A DNA stretch of 64,000 nt from Shinella yambaruensis (GTDB lineage: Bacteria; Pseudomonadota; Alphaproteobacteria; Rhizobiales; Rhizobiaceae): positions 186,001 through 250,000 of the forward strand of contig NZ_JALJCK010000001.1 of NCBI RefSeq assembly GCF_022899355.1, in the 5' to 3' direction. The notes below the pieces were generated by a model. The model was not told where the DNA came from, did not search any database, and saw nothing but the letters and a program-made list of their open reading frames with translations. The translations under genes and the position numbers were made by a program. Shown in pieces: positions 37,463-48,398 of the stretch (the stretch's first letter is position 1; every line of letters begins with the position of its first letter).

Positions 37463-38626
37463 ATGCATCGCCGCCTTTTCGCCGCCCTTATCCTCCTGCT
37501 GTCCGTCGCAAGCCTTGCGTTCGCCCAGTCGGCCGCGCCGCAGGCCGGTTTCGACGTCAAGGCGAAGCAGGTCTACCTCATCGAGGCGGAAACCGGCACG
37601 GTGCTGTTCGCACGCGCCGAAGACGAGGCGGTGCCGGCCGCCTCGCTCGCCAAGCTGATGACCATGGCGAGCGTCTTCAAGGCGCTCGCAAGCGGCGAGA
37701 CGACGCTCGATACGACCTATCCCGTCACCGAATATGCCTGGCGCACCGGCGGGGCGCCGTCGCGCACCTCCACCATGTTCGCCGCCCTGAAATCGACGCC
37801 GCGCGTGGAAGACCTCATCCGCGGCGTCACGGTGCAGTTCGCCAACGATGCCTGCATCGTCCTCGCCGAAGGCCTTGCCGGCTCGGAGACGGCCTTTGCC
37901 GAGCGGATGACGGCGGAGGCGCGGGCGCTCGGCCTCGAAAAATCGAGCTTCGCCAACGCGACCGGCCTGCCGAACCCCGGCAACACGGTGACGATGCGCG
38001 AGATGGTGGCACTCGCCCGGCACCTCCAGACGCGCTATCCGCAGCACATGCGCTACTATCTCGAGCCGGAATTCGAGTGGAACAAGATCAAGCAGCGCAA
38101 CCGCAACCCGCTCTTGGCGCTCAATATCGGCGTCACCGGCTTCGTCACCGGGTTTTCGGAGGAGGGCGGCTACTCCATCGTCGCGGCGGTCAACCGAGAC
38201 GGCAAGCACCTCGTGCTCGCCATGGGCGGCATGGAGAGCGACAAGGCGCGTATCGACGAATCCCGCCGCATCATCGAATGGGCGCTCTCCTCCTTCGAAC
38301 GCCGCACGCTGTTCAAGGAGGGCGAAGCGATCGCCGATGCCAGCGTCTATGGCGGCGACGCCTCGACGGTGCCGCTGGTCGCGGGCGAGCAGGTCGACGT
38401 CTTCCTGCCGAAGGACAATTCGCAGCGCCTCGTCGCGCGCGTCGTCTACAACTGGCCGGTGCGCGCGCCGGTGACGCCGGGGCAGGCGGTCGGCACGCTG
38501 AAGATCTGGAACGACAAGCAGCTCCTGCGCGAGGTGCCGGTGGAGACCGCGGGAAGCGTGGGCGTCGGCACGTTGCGCGCCCGCGCGCTCGATGCGCTGA
38601 TCGAACTGTTCTTCTTCTGGATCTGA
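37463..38626 (+). CDS. D-alanyl-D-alanine carboxypeptidase-like protein with two altered catalytic motifs
   Basis: A 387-residue protein with a signal peptide (~1-21), a peptidase-S11 domain (~30-260) and the PBP5-type C-terminal beta domain (~270-370). It ends in an amphipathic/hydrophobic helix (ALIELFFFWI) that may anchor it. Motif 1 SLAK is intact (Ser61, Lys64). Motif 2 SxN reads FAN (Phe126). Motif 3 KTG reads VTG (Val228). Loss of these two residues should abolish or greatly change transpeptidase-type chemistry. The frame is otherwise intact, so it is probably a maintained non-canonical protein. GGAG precedes the ATG at 37463. Neighbours rlpA and tmk are on the same strand. Confidence 0.9.
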   Translation: MHRRLFAALILLLSVASLAFAQSAAPQAGFDVKAKQVYLIEAETGTVLFARAEDEAVPAASLAKLMTMASVFKALASGETTLDTTYPVTEYAWRTGGAPSRTSTMFAALKSTPRVEDLIRGVTVQFANDACIVLAEGLAGSETAFAERMTAEARALGLEKSSFANATGLPNPGNTVTMREMVALARHLQTRYPQHMRYYLEPEFEWNKIKQRNRNPLLALNIGVTGFVTGFSEEGGYSIVAAVNRDGKHLVLAMGGMESDKARIDESRRIIEWALSSFERRTLFKEGEAIADASVYGGDASTVPLVAGEQVDVFLPKDNSQRLVARVVYNWPVRAPVTPGQAVGTLKIWNDKQLLREVPVETAGSVGVGTLRARALDALIELFFFWI

Positions 38627-38734
38627 CGGGGTGGAGCAGGGCGAAAAGCGTTTCGCCGGCCGGAAACATGGGTTAGTAGTGTCCCGAGTCATCCCGGCCC
38701 TGCCGGATATCGCGCGTAATAACGGAAACAGGAT

Positions 38735-39418
38735 TTGTCGGCCGCACCGGGTTTGTTTGTCACGTTCGAGGGCGGCGAGGGCGCCGGAAAGTCGACGCAG
38801 ATCCGGCTTCTGGCCGACGCGTTGCGCGCGCGCGGCCTCACCGTGCTGATGACGCGCGAGCCGGGCGGCTCCAAGGGCGCGGAGGCGGTGCGCCACGTCC
38901 TCCTCTCGGGCGCCGCCGAACCCTATGGCATCCGCATGGAGGCGATGCTCTTCGCCGCCGCGCGCAGCGACCATGTCGAGGAGGTCATCCGTCCGGCGCT
39001 GGCCGCCGGCACGGTCGTGCTGTGCGATCGCTTCATGGATTCCTCGCGCGTCTACCAGGGCATCACCGGCAATCTCGAACAGCCCTTCATCGAGGCGCTG
39101 GAGCGCGTTGCCGTCAACGGCGTCGTGCCCGATTGCACGATCATCTTCGACCTGCCCGCCGCCATCGGCCTGGAGCGCGCCCGCAAGCGCGGCGCGGGCG
39201 AGAGCGAGGCGCCCGACCGCTTCGAGAAGGAAGAGCTGGAGACCCACGAAAAGCGCCGCGAGGCCTTTCTCGACATCGCCGAGCGCGAGCCGCTGCGCTG
39301 CCGCGTGGTGGATGCGACGCAGGCCCAGGACGCCATCGCCGCCGAGGTGCTCGCCCTTGTCGAGCCGCTGCTGCCCATCACCGCCCACGGCCGGCTGGAT
39401 CCGGAGCACGTCTCGTGA
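38735..39418 (+). CDS. tmk: thymidylate kinase
   Basis: A 227-residue dTMP kinase. The P-loop is GGEGAGKST (13-21), the DR motif is in [13 protein letters not shown], and the lid region is [16 protein letters not shown]. It makes dTDP for DNA synthesis. The start used is TTG at 38735, which places the P-loop at the usual distance; no ATG is available upstream in frame, so the exact start is open. Its stop overlaps the GTG start of holB (GTGA). Confidence 0.94.
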   Translation: MSAAPGLFVTFEGGEGAGKSTQIRLLADALRARGLTVLMTREPGGSKGAEAVRHVLLSGAAEPYGIRMEAMLFAAARSDHVEEVIRPALAAGTVVLCDRFMDSSRVYQGITGNLEQPFIEALERVAVNGVVPDCTIIFDLPAAIGLERARKRGAGESEAPDRFEKEELETHEKRREAFLDIAEREPLRCRVVDATQAQDAIAAEVLALVEPLLPITAHGRLDPEHVS

Positions 39419-40446
39419 GCGAGGAGCGGCCCGGCATTCTCGACGGCGCGGTGCATCCCGCCGAGCAGGCGAAACTCTTCGGCCATGCCGAGGCGGAGGC
39501 TTTCCTCGCGCGCTCCTATCGCTCCGGCAAGGGGCATCACGCCATCCTGATCGAGGGGCCGAACGGCATCGGCAAGGCGACGCTCGCCTTCCGCTTCGCC
39601 AACCACGTTCTCCACCATCCCGAACCCGCCGAGGCGCCGGAGACGATCGCCGATCCGTCGCCCGCCTCGCCGGTCACGCGCCAGCTTGCCGCCGGCGCCT
39701 CGCACAATCTCCTGCATCTCACCCGCCCGGTGGACGAGAAGACCGGCAAGGTGAAGGCCTTCATCACGGTCGACGAGGTGCGCAAGGCCGGAAAGTTCCT
39801 GGCGCAGACATCGGGCACCGGCAACTGGCGCATCGTCATCATCGATCCCGCCGACGACCTCAACCGCAACGCCGCCAACGCCATCCTGAAGATCCTGGAA
39901 GAACCGCCGAAGCGCTCTCTCTTCCTCGTGCTCACGCACGCTCCCGGAAAGCTCCTGCCGACCATCCGCTCGCGCTGCCTGCCGCTGGCGCTGTCGCCGC
40001 TGTCGCAGGACGATCTCGCCGCCGCCCTCGACAGCCTCGGCGCATCGCCCGCCGGCCCACGGGCAGGGGAGGTGCTTGCCGCCGCCCATGGCAGCGTCTC
40101 CGAAGCGCTGAAGCTCACCAATTACGGCGGCTTCGACATCGTGGAGGCCTTCCGCGCCATCGTCGAGGCGCCGACCGAGCCGCCGCGCCGCGACGTGCAC
40201 AAGCTCGCCGACGTGCTTTCGGCGAAGGACAGCGACACGGTCTTCTCCTTCTTCTGCCAGCACGCCACCGATTTCGTGACGGATGCAGCCCGCAACGCCG
40301 CCCTTTCCGGTGACCTCGCCCGCGCCGACCGCCTCGCCCACCTCTCCTCGCAGCTCGGCGAGCGCATCGCCATAGCGCAAGGCTACAATCTCGATCGCAA
40401 GCAGACGATCATCACCGTGCTCGACGACATCCGCGCCGCGCTTTAA
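39415..40446 (+). CDS. holB: DNA polymerase III delta-prime subunit
   Basis: A 343-residue clamp-loader delta-prime. The degenerate P-loop region is [21 protein letters not shown]. The [16 protein letters not shown] and [19 protein letters not shown] segments are typical, and RSRC holds the SRC motif. No zinc-binding cysteine quartet is seen, unlike the E. coli protein. It begins at GTG 39415 inside the tmk stop, a very common tmk-holB coupling. The longer frame from 39022 is a shadow of tmk. Confidence 0.93.
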   Translation: MSEERPGILDGAVHPAEQAKLFGHAEAEAFLARSYRSGKGHHAILIEGPNGIGKATLAFRFANHVLHHPEPAEAPETIADPSPASPVTRQLAAGASHNLLHLTRPVDEKTGKVKAFITVDEVRKAGKFLAQTSGTGNWRIVIIDPADDLNRNAANAILKILEEPPKRSLFLVLTHAPGKLLPTIRSRCLPLALSPLSQDDLAAALDSLGASPAGPRAGEVLAAAHGSVSEALKLTNYGGFDIVEAFRAIVEAPTEPPRRDVHKLADVLSAKDSDTVFSFFCQHATDFVTDAARNAALSGDLARADRLAHLSSQLGERIAIAQGYNLDRKQTIITVLDDIRAAL

Positions 40447-40523
40447 GCGAACTTGCTGTTTCCCTTGCCGCCCGCATGGTCTAATACCTTGCGGCATTGC
40501 ACAACCGAAGACAGAACGCTGCC

Positions 40524-42074
40524 ATGACCGATACGTCCCGTTTCTACATCACGACCGCCATTTCCTATCCGAACGGCAAGCCGCATATCGGCCATGCCTA
40601 CGAGCTGATCGCGACGGATGCCATGGCGCGCTACCAGCGGCTGGACGGGCGCGACGTGTTCTTCCTGACCGGTACGGACGAGCATGGCCAGAAGATGCAG
40701 CAGACGGCGCGCAAGGAAGGCATTTCTCCGCGCGAGCTTGCCGATAGGAATTCTAAAGAATTCAAGGATATGGCCGTTCTTCTTAATGCGTCGAACGATG
40801 ACTTCATCCGCACGACGGAAGAGCGCCACTACGAGGCCTGCGCCGAGATCTGGCGCCGCATGGCCGCCAATGGCGACATCTACAAGGGCGGTTATGCCGG
40901 CTGGTATTCCGTGCGCGACGAGGCCTATTACCAGGAAAACGAGACGGAGACGCGCGACGACGGCGTGCGCTACGGCCCGCAGGGCACGCCCGTCGAATGG
41001 GTGGAGGAGGAGAGCTACTTCTTCCGCCTCTCCGCCTACCAGGACAGGCTGCTGAAGCATTACGAGGACAATCCGGACTTCATCGGCCCGGCCGAGCGCC
41101 GCAACGAGGTGATCTCCTTCGTCAAGTCCGGCCTCAAGGACCTGTCGGTCTCGCGCACCACCTTCGACTGGGGCATCCCGGTTCCGGACGACCCGGCGCA
41201 TGTCATGTATGTCTGGGTCGACGCGCTGACCAACTACGTCACCGCGACCGGCTATCTCACCGATCCGGATGGCCCGCGTGCAAAATACTGGCCGGCGAAC
41301 ATCCATGTCATCGGCAAGGATATCATCCGCTTCCATGCCGTCTACTGGCCGGCCTTCCTCATGTCTGCCGGCCTGCCGCTGCCGGGCCGCGTCTTCGCCC
41401 ACGGCTTCCTGCTCAACAAGGGCGAGAAGATGTCGAAGTCGCTCGGCAACGTGGTCGATCCGGTCAACCTCGTCAACCATTTCGGCCTCGACCCGATCCG
41501 CTACTTCTTCCTGCGCGAAGTCTCCTTCGGCCAGGACGGCAGCTACAGCGAGGAGGGCATCGCGACCCGCATCAACTCGGACCTCGCCAACGGCATCGGC
41601 AACCTCGCCAGCCGCTCGCTGTCGATGATCGTCAAGAACTGCGACGGCAAGGTGCCGGAGTGCGGCGACCTTTCCGACGCCGACCGGGCGATGCTCGCCT
41701 CCGTCGATGCGCTGCACGCCATCACCCGCGAGGAGATGGGCAGGCAGCAGATCCACAAGGCGCTCGCGGCGATCATCGCCGTCGTCTCCGAGGCCGACCG
41801 CTATTTCGCCGGCGAAGCGCCCTGGGCGCTGAAGAAGACCGACCCGGTCCGCATGGGCACCGTGCTCTACGTGACGGCGGAAGTCGTGCGGCAGATCGCG
41901 ATCCTGCTCCAGCCCTTCATGCCGAAATCCGGCCGCAAGCTGCTCGATCTCGTTGCCGCGCCCGTCGAAAAGCGCGATTTCGCGGCGCTCGGCGAAGCCG
42001 GCCGCCTCGTCAGCGGCACGCCGCTGGAAGCGCCCACCCCGGTCTTCCCGCGTTACGTCGCGCCCGAGGCGTAA
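40524..42074 (+). CDS. metG: methionyl-tRNA synthetase
   Basis: A 516-residue class-I synthetase. Signatures are HIGH at 21-24 and KMSKS at 302-306. It lacks the C-terminal tRNA-binding (EMAP-like) domain found in longer MetRS proteins, and it shows no cysteine-knot zinc insert, so it is the short, zinc-free type. The ATG at 40524 matches the usual N-terminus ([20 protein letters not shown]); a TTG at 40497 is an upstream alternative. tatD begins immediately after its stop. Confidence 0.96.
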   Translation: MTDTSRFYITTAISYPNGKPHIGHAYELIATDAMARYQRLDGRDVFFLTGTDEHGQKMQQTARKEGISPRELADRNSKEFKDMAVLLNASNDDFIRTTEERHYEACAEIWRRMAANGDIYKGGYAGWYSVRDEAYYQENETETRDDGVRYGPQGTPVEWVEEESYFFRLSAYQDRLLKHYEDNPDFIGPAERRNEVISFVKSGLKDLSVSRTTFDWGIPVPDDPAHVMYVWVDALTNYVTATGYLTDPDGPRAKYWPANIHVIGKDIIRFHAVYWPAFLMSAGLPLPGRVFAHGFLLNKGEKMSKSLGNVVDPVNLVNHFGLDPIRYFFLREVSFGQDGSYSEEGIATRINSDLANGIGNLASRSLSMIVKNCDGKVPECGDLSDADRAMLASVDALHAITREEMGRQQIHKALAAIIAVVSEADRYFAGEAPWALKKTDPVRMGTVLYVTAEVVRQIAILLQPFMPKSGRKLLDLVAAPVEKRDFAALGEAGRLVSGTPLEAPTPVFPRYVAPEA

Positions 42075-42854
42075 ATGCTGATCGATACCCATTGCCATCT
42101 GGATTTCCCCGACTTCGAAGCGGAGCGCGACGCTATCGTCGCGCGGGCGCACGCGGCCGGGGTGACGCAGATGATCACCATCTCGACGCGGGTGAAGAAA
42201 TTCCCCGCGATCCTGGCGATCGCGGAAAAATACCCGTCCGTCTTCTGCTCGGTCGGCACCCATCCGCACAATGCGGACGAGGAGCTCGACATTCCGGTCT
42301 CGGAGCTGGTCGAACTCTCGAAGCACCCGCGCGTCGTGGCGATCGGCGAGGCGGGGCTCGACTATTTCTACGACAACGCACCGCGCGAGGCGCAGGCCAT
42401 CGGCCTTCGCAACCACATTGCCGCCGCGCGGGAAACCGGCCTGCCGCTGGTCATCCACAGCCGCTCGGCGGACGAGGACATGGCGGCGATCCTGACCGAG
42501 GAAACGGGGAAGGGGGCCTTTCCCTTCCTGCTGCACTGCTTCTCCTCCGGGCCGGAGCTTGCCCGCACCGGCGTCGATCTCGGCGGCTACGTTTCCTTCT
42601 CCGGCATCCTGACCTTCCCGAAATCGGAAGAGTTGCGCGAGATCGCGAAAACCGTGCCGCCGGAGCGCATGCTGGTCGAGACCGACGCACCCTACCTCGC
42701 GCCGAAACCCTATCGGGGAAAACGCAACGAGCCGGCCTATGTGGCGCACACCGCCGCCGTGCTGGCGGAGACCGTCGGCGTCAGCGAGGACGAGATCGCC
42801 CGCATCACCACCGAAAACGCCTTCCGCATCTTCTCGAAGATGCCGCGGGTGTAA
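42075..42854 (+). CDS. TatD-family metal-dependent hydrolase/DNase
   Basis: A 259-residue TatD/YcfH-type TIM-barrel hydrolase. Metal ligands appear in DTHCHLDFPDF, GEAGLDYFYDNAP, VIHSRSADEDM, LLHCFSSG and VETDAPYLAPKP. The family acts as 3'-5' exonuclease or D-aminoacyl-tRNA deacylase-like enzyme; exact substrate unknown. The ATG abuts the metG stop (TAAATG) and the gene is 2 bp from the MBL gene, so all three are co-translated from one message. Confidence 0.93.
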   Translation: MLIDTHCHLDFPDFEAERDAIVARAHAAGVTQMITISTRVKKFPAILAIAEKYPSVFCSVGTHPHNADEELDIPVSELVELSKHPRVVAIGEAGLDYFYDNAPREAQAIGLRNHIAAARETGLPLVIHSRSADEDMAAILTEETGKGAFPFLLHCFSSGPELARTGVDLGGYVSFSGILTFPKSEELREIAKTVPPERMLVETDAPYLAPKPYRGKRNEPAYVAHTAAVLAETVGVSEDEIARITTENAFRIFSKMPRV

Positions 42855-42856
42855 CC

Positions 42857-43684
42857 GTGGCCACGACGCGGCGCTTCACCATCCTCGGCTGCGGCTCCTC
42901 GCCCGGCGTGCCGCGCATCACCGGCGACTGGGGCGCCTGCGATCCCGCCAATCCGAAGAACCGCCGCAGCCGCGCCGCCTTCCTCGTCGAGCAGGTCGGC
43001 CCGGGAGGCAGGACCACCGTCGTCATCGATACGGGGCCGGACTTCCGCATGCAGATGATCGCCGCGGGCGTGGAAGGCATCGACGCGGTGCTCTACACCC
43101 ATGCCCATGCCGACCATATCCACGGCATCGACGATATCCGCGGCTTTGTGCTGCAGAACCACAAGCAGGTGCCGATCTGGGCCGATCCGGTGACGATGGA
43201 GCGCATCCGCGAGGGGTTCGGCTACTGCCTGAAGACGCCGCCGGGCAGCATGTATCCGCCCATCGTGACGGAAAACCTGATCGAGCCGATGGATGCGCCG
43301 TTGACGATCGGCGGGCGAGGAGGCGCGATCACCTTCCAGCCCCTCCTCCAGGTACACGGCTCCATCCATTCGCTCGGCTTCCGCATCGGCAATGTCGCTT
43401 ACTGCAGCGATATCAGCGACTTCCCGGACGAGACGGTCGCGCGGCTCGAACACCTCGACGTGCTGATCGTCGATGCCCTGCAATACCGCTACCATTCCAG
43501 CCATCTGTCGCTCAGCCAGGCGCTGGAATGGATCGAGCGGCTGAAGCCGGCACGCGCCATCCTGACCCATATGCACGTGCCGCTCGATTACGACACGGTG
43601 CAAAGAGAAACGCCGGACCATGTGGAACCGGCGTTTGACGGGCTCAGCTTCGAGATCGAACTTCCGGACGATCAGGCGAAATAG
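42857..43684 (+). CDS. MBL-fold metallo-hydrolase (PhnP-like)
   Basis: A 275-residue metallo-beta-lactamase-fold hydrolase. The metal motif is [13 protein letters not shown], with further ligands in [10 protein letters not shown] and THMHVPLDY. The N-terminal [20 protein letters not shown] resembles the PhnP/cyclic-phosphodiesterase group, although it could equally act on other phosphodiesters. The start is GTG at 42857, 2 bp after the tatD stop. Its 3' end overlaps purC on the other strand by 13 bp. Confidence 0.88.
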   Translation: MATTRRFTILGCGSSPGVPRITGDWGACDPANPKNRRSRAAFLVEQVGPGGRTTVVIDTGPDFRMQMIAAGVEGIDAVLYTHAHADHIHGIDDIRGFVLQNHKQVPIWADPVTMERIREGFGYCLKTPPGSMYPPIVTENLIEPMDAPLTIGGRGGAITFQPLLQVHGSIHSLGFRIGNVAYCSDISDFPDETVARLEHLDVLIVDALQYRYHSSHLSLSQALEWIERLKPARAILTHMHVPLDYDTVQRETPDHVEPAFDGLSFEIELPDDQAK

Positions 43685-44628
43685 GGTTTCAGGTTGTTAC
43701 GGATCCGCTCCAGCACCGTCGCGCCCGAGAGGTCGGGCACGAAGGTCTTGCCGGTGATCTGCTCGTAGGCCTGGATATAGACCTTCGAGGTCTGCTCGAC
43801 GAGCGCGCGCGGGATTTCCGGGATCGGATCCTTGTAGGGATCGCAGCGCTCGGTGACCCAGGCACGCACGAAATCCTTGTCGAAGCTCGCCGGGCGGCCA
43901 CCCGTGGCGAAACTCTGCTCGTAGCTGTCGGCGATCCAGTAGCGGCTCGAATCCGGCGTGTGGATCTCGTCGGCCAGCACGATGCGGCCGTCCTTGTCCG
44001 TGCCGAACTCGTATTTGGTATCGACGAGGATCAGCCCGCGTTCGGCCGCACGGGCCTGTCCGCGCGCAAAGAGCGCCAGCGCATAGCGCGACACCGTTTC
44101 CCATTGCGCGGGCGTCAGCAGGCCTTGCTCAAGGATTTCCGCGCCGGAAAGCGGTTCGTCGTGACCGCCGTCGAAGGCCTTGCTGGTCGGCGTGATGATC
44201 GGCTCGGGCAGCTTCTCGTTGTCCTTCAGGCCATCCGGCAGCGTGATGCCGTACATTTCGCGCTCGCCCTTGCGATATTTCGTCAGGATCGAGGTGCTGG
44301 TCGTGCCGGCGAGATAGCCGCGCACGACGATCTCGACCGGCAGGATGTCGAGCCGCGTGCCGATGACGACGTTCGGGTCCGGATAGGAAATGACGTGGTT
44401 CGGGCAGATGTCGGCGGTTTCCTCGAACCAGTAGCGCGCCGTCTGGGTGAGAACCTGGCCCTTGAAGGGAATGGCGGTGAGGATGACGTCGAAGGCGCTG
44501 AGCCGGTCCGTCGCGATGATGACGCGGCTGCCGTCCGCAAGGTCGTAGTTCTCGCGGACCTTGCCGTTGTAGCGGTTGGGCAGTTCCGGGATATGGGCGT
44601 CGGAGAGAATGCGCAAATCGCTCATCAT
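43672..44628 (-). CDS. purC: phosphoribosylaminoimidazole-succinocarboxamide synthase (SAICAR synthetase)
   Basis: A 318-residue PurC that ligates aspartate to CAIR in purine synthesis. Motifs are [33 protein letters not shown] and [14 protein letters not shown], followed by [13 protein letters not shown]. At over 300 residues it belongs to the long, Ade1-like form, not the ~240-residue E. coli form. Two adjacent ATG codons (44628, 44625) could start it. Downstream it converges with the MBL gene. Confidence 0.95.
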   Translation of the reverse strand: MMSDLRILSDAHIPELPNRYNGKVRENYDLADGSRVIIATDRLSAFDVILTAIPFKGQVLTQTARYWFEETADICPNHVISYPDPNVVIGTRLDILPVEIVVRGYLAGTTSTSILTKYRKGEREMYGITLPDGLKDNEKLPEPIITPTSKAFDGGHDEPLSGAEILEQGLLTPAQWETVSRYALALFARGQARAAERGLILVDTKYEFGTDKDGRIVLADEIHTPDSSRYWIADSYEQSFATGGRPASFDKDFVRAWVTERCDPYKDPIPEIPRALVEQTSKVYIQAYEQITGKTFVPDLSGATVLERIRNNLKPYFA

Positions 44629-45019
44629 GGCGGGCTTTCGCTGTTGGTTTCGTCTGCCGTTTCGCTTAAGGCCACGGGTGGTGAAGGGTCAAGGCGGAAA
44701 CCGGATTTCCAGAGGGTTTGGGTCTTTGCGGACAATGATTGGTTCCATAATCTATATTATGTGATTTGTGGATACGGGAAGATACGCCCCCTGTGGGCTA
44801 TGGCACGCCCATGAATTCAATGCCTTCGCATTAAAACGTCGTCCCGCGATGCCGGGCGCGTCTCGCCCGCGCCGATCACAACCACTTTCGTTCACGCGAT
44901 ATCGACGGTCCCGAACAATTCGTAGTAGAATATCCCGAATCCCGGCCAGCGGCTTTCCCGATCGAAGCCGACGTCCATTCCCCAGATCGCCACATCTTCC
45001 AGCCTCCGCCACGATCCCG
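44629..45019. other. 391-bp intergenic region, partly AT-rich
   Basis: It lies between the divergent purC and GNAT genes. The stretch 44735-44775 (ATGATTGGTTCCATAATC, then TATATTATGTGATTTGTGG) is clearly richer in A+T than its surroundings and is a likely promoter area. No ORF with a ribosome site, RNA element or repeat was recognised. Confidence 0.4.
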
Positions 45020-45541
45020 ATGCCCGACATCCCTGTGCTTGAAACCGACCGTCTCGTCCTGCGCGGCTTTCGCCCGGACGATCTCGACGCCATGACCGCG
45101 ATGTGGACGATGCCCGAAGTCGTGCGCTACATCGGCGGCGTGCCGCTGTCTCGCGAACAGTCGTGGATCCGCCTGCTGCGCCATATCGGCATGTGGAGCG
45201 TCATGAACTTCGGCTTCTGGGCGGTCACGGACAAGGCGTCCGGCCAGCTCATCGGCGAAGCCGGCTTCCATGAGATGCGCCGCGAGATGACGCCCAGCAT
45301 CGAAGACACGCTGGAAGCCGGCTGGGGCCTGCTCCCGGGCTTCCATGGCCGCGGCTATGCCAGCGAGGCGCTGGATGCGATGCTGCCCTGGGCGGAGGCG
45401 AACCACGGCGGCCTGCCGGTGACCTGCATCATCGACCCTGCAAACACGGCCTCCATCCGGCTTGCCGAGCGGCACGGGTTCCGCGAATTCGCCCGCTCGA
45501 TCTATCAGGGAAGCGACATCGTCGTCCTCCGGAAGGCATAG
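45020..45541 (+). CDS. RimJ/RimL-type GNAT N-acetyltransferase
   Basis: A 173-residue GNAT acetyltransferase: LETDRLVLRGFRPDDLDAM at the N-terminus, a PGFHGRGYASEAL acetyl-CoA loop and NTASIRLAERHGF near the end. The RimJ/RimL-like group acetylates protein N-termini or small amines; the target is unknown. The ATG at 45020 fits the family N-terminus, and the open frame upstream is not similar. Confidence 0.88.
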   Translation: MPDIPVLETDRLVLRGFRPDDLDAMTAMWTMPEVVRYIGGVPLSREQSWIRLLRHIGMWSVMNFGFWAVTDKASGQLIGEAGFHEMRREMTPSIEDTLEAGWGLLPGFHGRGYASEALDAMLPWAEANHGGLPVTCIIDPANTASIRLAERHGFREFARSIYQGSDIVVLRKA

Positions 45542-45754
45542 GCGTTCGCGCCGCCAGCCGCCGCGCAGCCATGGAACACCCCGATATATCACAAACAAGT
45601 GATGTTAAATTCATACTTTATCTTTATTCAGCAACATTCTGTTCTATAACGAAATTCATGCATATCTTCCCCGGCAATCAGCGCGCCCTTCCGCATGGCG
45701 GTTCTTTTCAGGCGTCCATGCTATTCTAGCTTCGTCCGAAAAGGAGTGTGCGCC

Positions 45755-46171
45755 ATGAAAATGCTTGCCGCCGTGTTCCTTTGCGTTTCGCTGTCCCCGC
45801 TCTCAAATGCCCGGGCGGAAGAACCCGTCGATACCGTACAGGGTATCATCCAGGGCCAGATAACCGCCTTCCTGAACGACGACGCGAAGACCGCCTATTC
45901 CTTCGCCTCGCCGACCATCCGCGGGAAGTTTCCAACCGAGGACGCCTTCTTCGACATGGTGAAGAAGGGTTACGCGCCGGTCTACCGCCCGGGCAATTTT
46001 GCCTTCGGCCGCTTCAAGGTCGCGGATGACACGGTGGTGCAGGAGGTGCTGATCTCAGGGCAGGACGGCAAGGACTGGACGGCGCTCTACCAGGTCGTGA
46101 AGCAGCCGGACGGCAGCTACAAGATCAACGGCGTGCACATGGTGCGCACCGCGCCGGGGCCGCAGATCTGA
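45755..46171 (+). CDS. DUF4864 secreted protein
   Basis: A 138-residue protein with a Sec signal peptide (~1-22) and a DUF4864 domain: GIIQGQITAFLNDDAKTAYSF, then FFDMVKKGYAPVYRPGNF. The fold is expected to be NTF2/cystatin-like; the role is unknown. AAGGAG lies 8 nt upstream of the ATG at 45755. An AT-rich stretch (45590-45675) just before it probably contains the promoter. Confidence 0.85.
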   Translation: MKMLAAVFLCVSLSPLSNARAEEPVDTVQGIIQGQITAFLNDDAKTAYSFASPTIRGKFPTEDAFFDMVKKGYAPVYRPGNFAFGRFKVADDTVVQEVLISGQDGKDWTALYQVVKQPDGSYKINGVHMVRTAPGPQI

Positions 46172-46195
46172 GCAATCCAAGCGCGGAACACGCCC

Positions 46196-47326
46196 TCAGA
46201 GAGGGGCGAGATCGCCCCTCGCCCAGTTCTCCTGCGTCTCCACCATGAAATCGGCAAAACGCCCCTCCTGGATCGCCTTGCGGATGCCGGCCATCAGGTC
46301 CTGGTAGTAGGAGAGGTTGTTCCAGGTGAGCAGCATGCCGCCGAGCGATTCGTTGGCGCGGATGAGGTGGTGCAGATAGGCGCGCGAATAGTCGCGCGCC
46401 GCCGGGCACGTCGATTCCTCGTCGAGCGGGCGCATGTCCTCGGCGTGGCGCGCATTGCGCAGGTTGATGCGGCCGCGGCGTGTGAAGGCGAGGCCATGGC
46501 GGCCGGAACGGGTCGGCATCACGCAGTCGAACATGTCGATGCCGCGGGCGACGGATTTCAGGATGTCGTCGGGCGTGCCGACGCCCATCAGGTAGCGCGG
46601 CTTTTCGGTCGGCATGTGCGGCACGGTCGTGTCGATCATGTCGAGCATGACCTCCTGCGGCTCACCGACGGCAAGGCCGCCGATGGCGTAGCCCTTGAGG
46701 TTCAACTCGGCGAGCGCCTGCGCGGAGCGGACGCGCAGGTGCGGGATGTCGCCGCCCTGCACAATGCCGAACATCGCCTTGCCCGGCTGGTCGCCGAAGG
46801 CCACCTTGCAGCGCTCGGCCCAGCGCAGCGACATTTCCATGGCGCGCTCGATTTCCTTCGGCGAGGCCGGCAGCGCCACGCATTCGTCGAGCTGCATCTG
46901 GATGTCGCTGTCGAGCAGGCCCTGGATCTCGATCGAGCGCTCCGGCGACATGTGGTGCAGCGCGCCGTCGACATGGCTCTTGAAGGTGACGCCCTGTTCG
47001 TCGAGCTTGCGCAGGCCCGCGAGCGACATGACCTGGAAGCCGCCCGAATCGGTGAGGATCGGGTGCGGCCAGCGGATGAGCTCGTGCAGGCCGCCGAGGC
47101 GCGCGACGCGCTCCGGACCGGGGCGCAGCATCAGGTGATAGGTGTTGCCGAGGATGATGTCCGCACCGAGGTCGCGCACCTGATCGAGATACATCGCCTT
47201 GACGGTGCCCACCGTGCCGACCGGCATGAAGGCCGGCGTGCGGATTACGCCGCGCGGCATGGAGACCTCGCCGCGGCGCGCCTTGCCGTCGGTCGCAAGC
47301 AGTTTGAACTGGAAGGTTTCGGTCAT
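46196..47326 (-). CDS. tgt: queuine/preQ1 tRNA-ribosyltransferase (TGT) without the usual zinc ligands
   Basis: A 376-residue TGT that exchanges guanine for preQ1 at tRNA wobble position 34. Catalytic parts are intact: [16 protein letters not shown] and the [13 protein letters not shown] region with the nucleophilic aspartate. The usual zinc site C-x-C-x2-C...H is not: the segment reads [19 protein letters not shown] with only one of the three cysteines, and the later histidine is Asn (TWNNLSYY). Its start overlaps the queA stop by 4 nt, forming the queA-tgt pair. Confidence 0.95.
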   Translation of the reverse strand: MTETFQFKLLATDGKARRGEVSMPRGVIRTPAFMPVGTVGTVKAMYLDQVRDLGADIILGNTYHLMLRPGPERVARLGGLHELIRWPHPILTDSGGFQVMSLAGLRKLDEQGVTFKSHVDGALHHMSPERSIEIQGLLDSDIQMQLDECVALPASPKEIERAMEMSLRWAERCKVAFGDQPGKAMFGIVQGGDIPHLRVRSAQALAELNLKGYAIGGLAVGEPQEVMLDMIDTTVPHMPTEKPRYLMGVGTPDDILKSVARGIDMFDCVMPTRSGRHGLAFTRRGRINLRNARHAEDMRPLDEESTCPAARDYSRAYLHHLIRANESLGGMLLTWNNLSYYQDLMAGIRKAIQEGRFADFMVETQENWARGDLAPL

Positions 47327-48390
47327 CGGTCGTTCCGGAAAAGCAGGCTGGAGTCGCCGTAGGAATAGAAGCGGTAGCCGGTGGCGATCGCATGGGCATA
47401 GGCGCCGCGCATCGTCTCCAGGCCCGAAAAGGCGGAGACGAGCATGAAGAGCGTCGATTTCGGCAGGTGGAAATTGGTCATCAGCATGTCGGCCGTGCGG
47501 AAGCGGTAGCCGGGCGTGATGAAGATGCCCGTCGCGCCGGACCAGGGCTTGATCGTGCCGTCTTCGTCGGCGGCGCTTTCGAGGAGGCGCAGCGAGGTGG
47601 TGCCGACGGAGACGATGCGCCCGCCCCTCGCCCGCACAGTGTTGAGCGCGGCGGCCGTCTCCGCGGACACATGGCCGATCTCCTCGTGCATGACGTGGTC
47701 GGTCGTGTCGTCGGCCTTCACGGGCAGGAAGGTGCCGGCGCCGACATGCAGCGTCACGAAATGCCGCTCGACGCCGAGCGCGTCGAGTTTTTCGAAGAGG
47801 GCGTCGGTGAAGTGCAGGCCGGCCGTCGGCGCCGCGACGGCACCCTCCTCGCGCGCGTAGATCGTCTGGTAGTCGCGGCGGTCCGCCTCGTCGTCCGCGC
47901 GCTTGGAGGCGATGTAGGGCGGCAGCGGGATATGGCCGACGGCGGCGATGGCGCGGTCGAGATCGGGACCGGAGGCGTCGAAATGCAGGGTGACCTCCCC
48001 GCCCTCGCCTTTCTCTTCGACGGTCGCCGAAAGCGCCTCCGCCGCGCCGAAGACGATGCGGTCGCCGCGCTTGATGCGCTTGCCGGGCCTCGCAAAAGCC
48101 TTCCAGCGGTCGCCGGCGATGCGCATGTGCAGCGTCGCGGACACCTTCTGGCCACCAGCGCCCTCGCGATGGCGGATGCCCTCGAGCTGGGCGGGGATGA
48201 CGCGCGTGTCGTTGAAGACCAGCGCATCGCCGGCGCGCAGCAGCGACGGCAGGTCGCCGACGGTGCGGTCCGCGTAGGGCGTCTCCTGCCCCGGGCGCAC
48301 GACGAGCAGCCTTGCCGCCTCGCGTGGGCTCACCGGGCGCAGCGCGATGTTTTCTTCCGGAAGATCGAAATCGAAGAGGTCGACGCGCAT
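47323..48390 (-). CDS. queA: S-adenosylmethionine:tRNA ribosyltransferase-isomerase
   Basis: A 355-residue QueA that transfers the ribosyl part of SAM to preQ1-tRNA, making epoxyqueuosine. Landmarks are [53 protein letters not shown] and [13 protein letters not shown]. It is translated just ahead of tgt with a 4-nt overlap, although QueA acts after TGT in the pathway. The start at 48390 is the family N-terminus; the longer frame to 48951 is antisense or out-of-frame noise. Confidence 0.95.
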   Translation of the reverse strand: MRVDLFDFDLPEENIALRPVSPREAARLLVVRPGQETPYADRTVGDLPSLLRAGDALVFNDTRVIPAQLEGIRHREGAGGQKVSATLHMRIAGDRWKAFARPGKRIKRGDRIVFGAAEALSATVEEKGEGGEVTLHFDASGPDLDRAIAAVGHIPLPPYIASKRADDEADRRDYQTIYAREEGAVAAPTAGLHFTDALFEKLDALGVERHFVTLHVGAGTFLPVKADDTTDHVMHEEIGHVSAETAAALNTVRARGGRIVSVGTTSLRLLESAADEDGTIKPWSGATGIFITPGYRFRTADMLMTNFHLPKSTLFMLVSAFSGLETMRGAYAHAIATGYRFYSYGDSSLLFRNDR

Positions 48391-48398
48391 GCCGGGCC

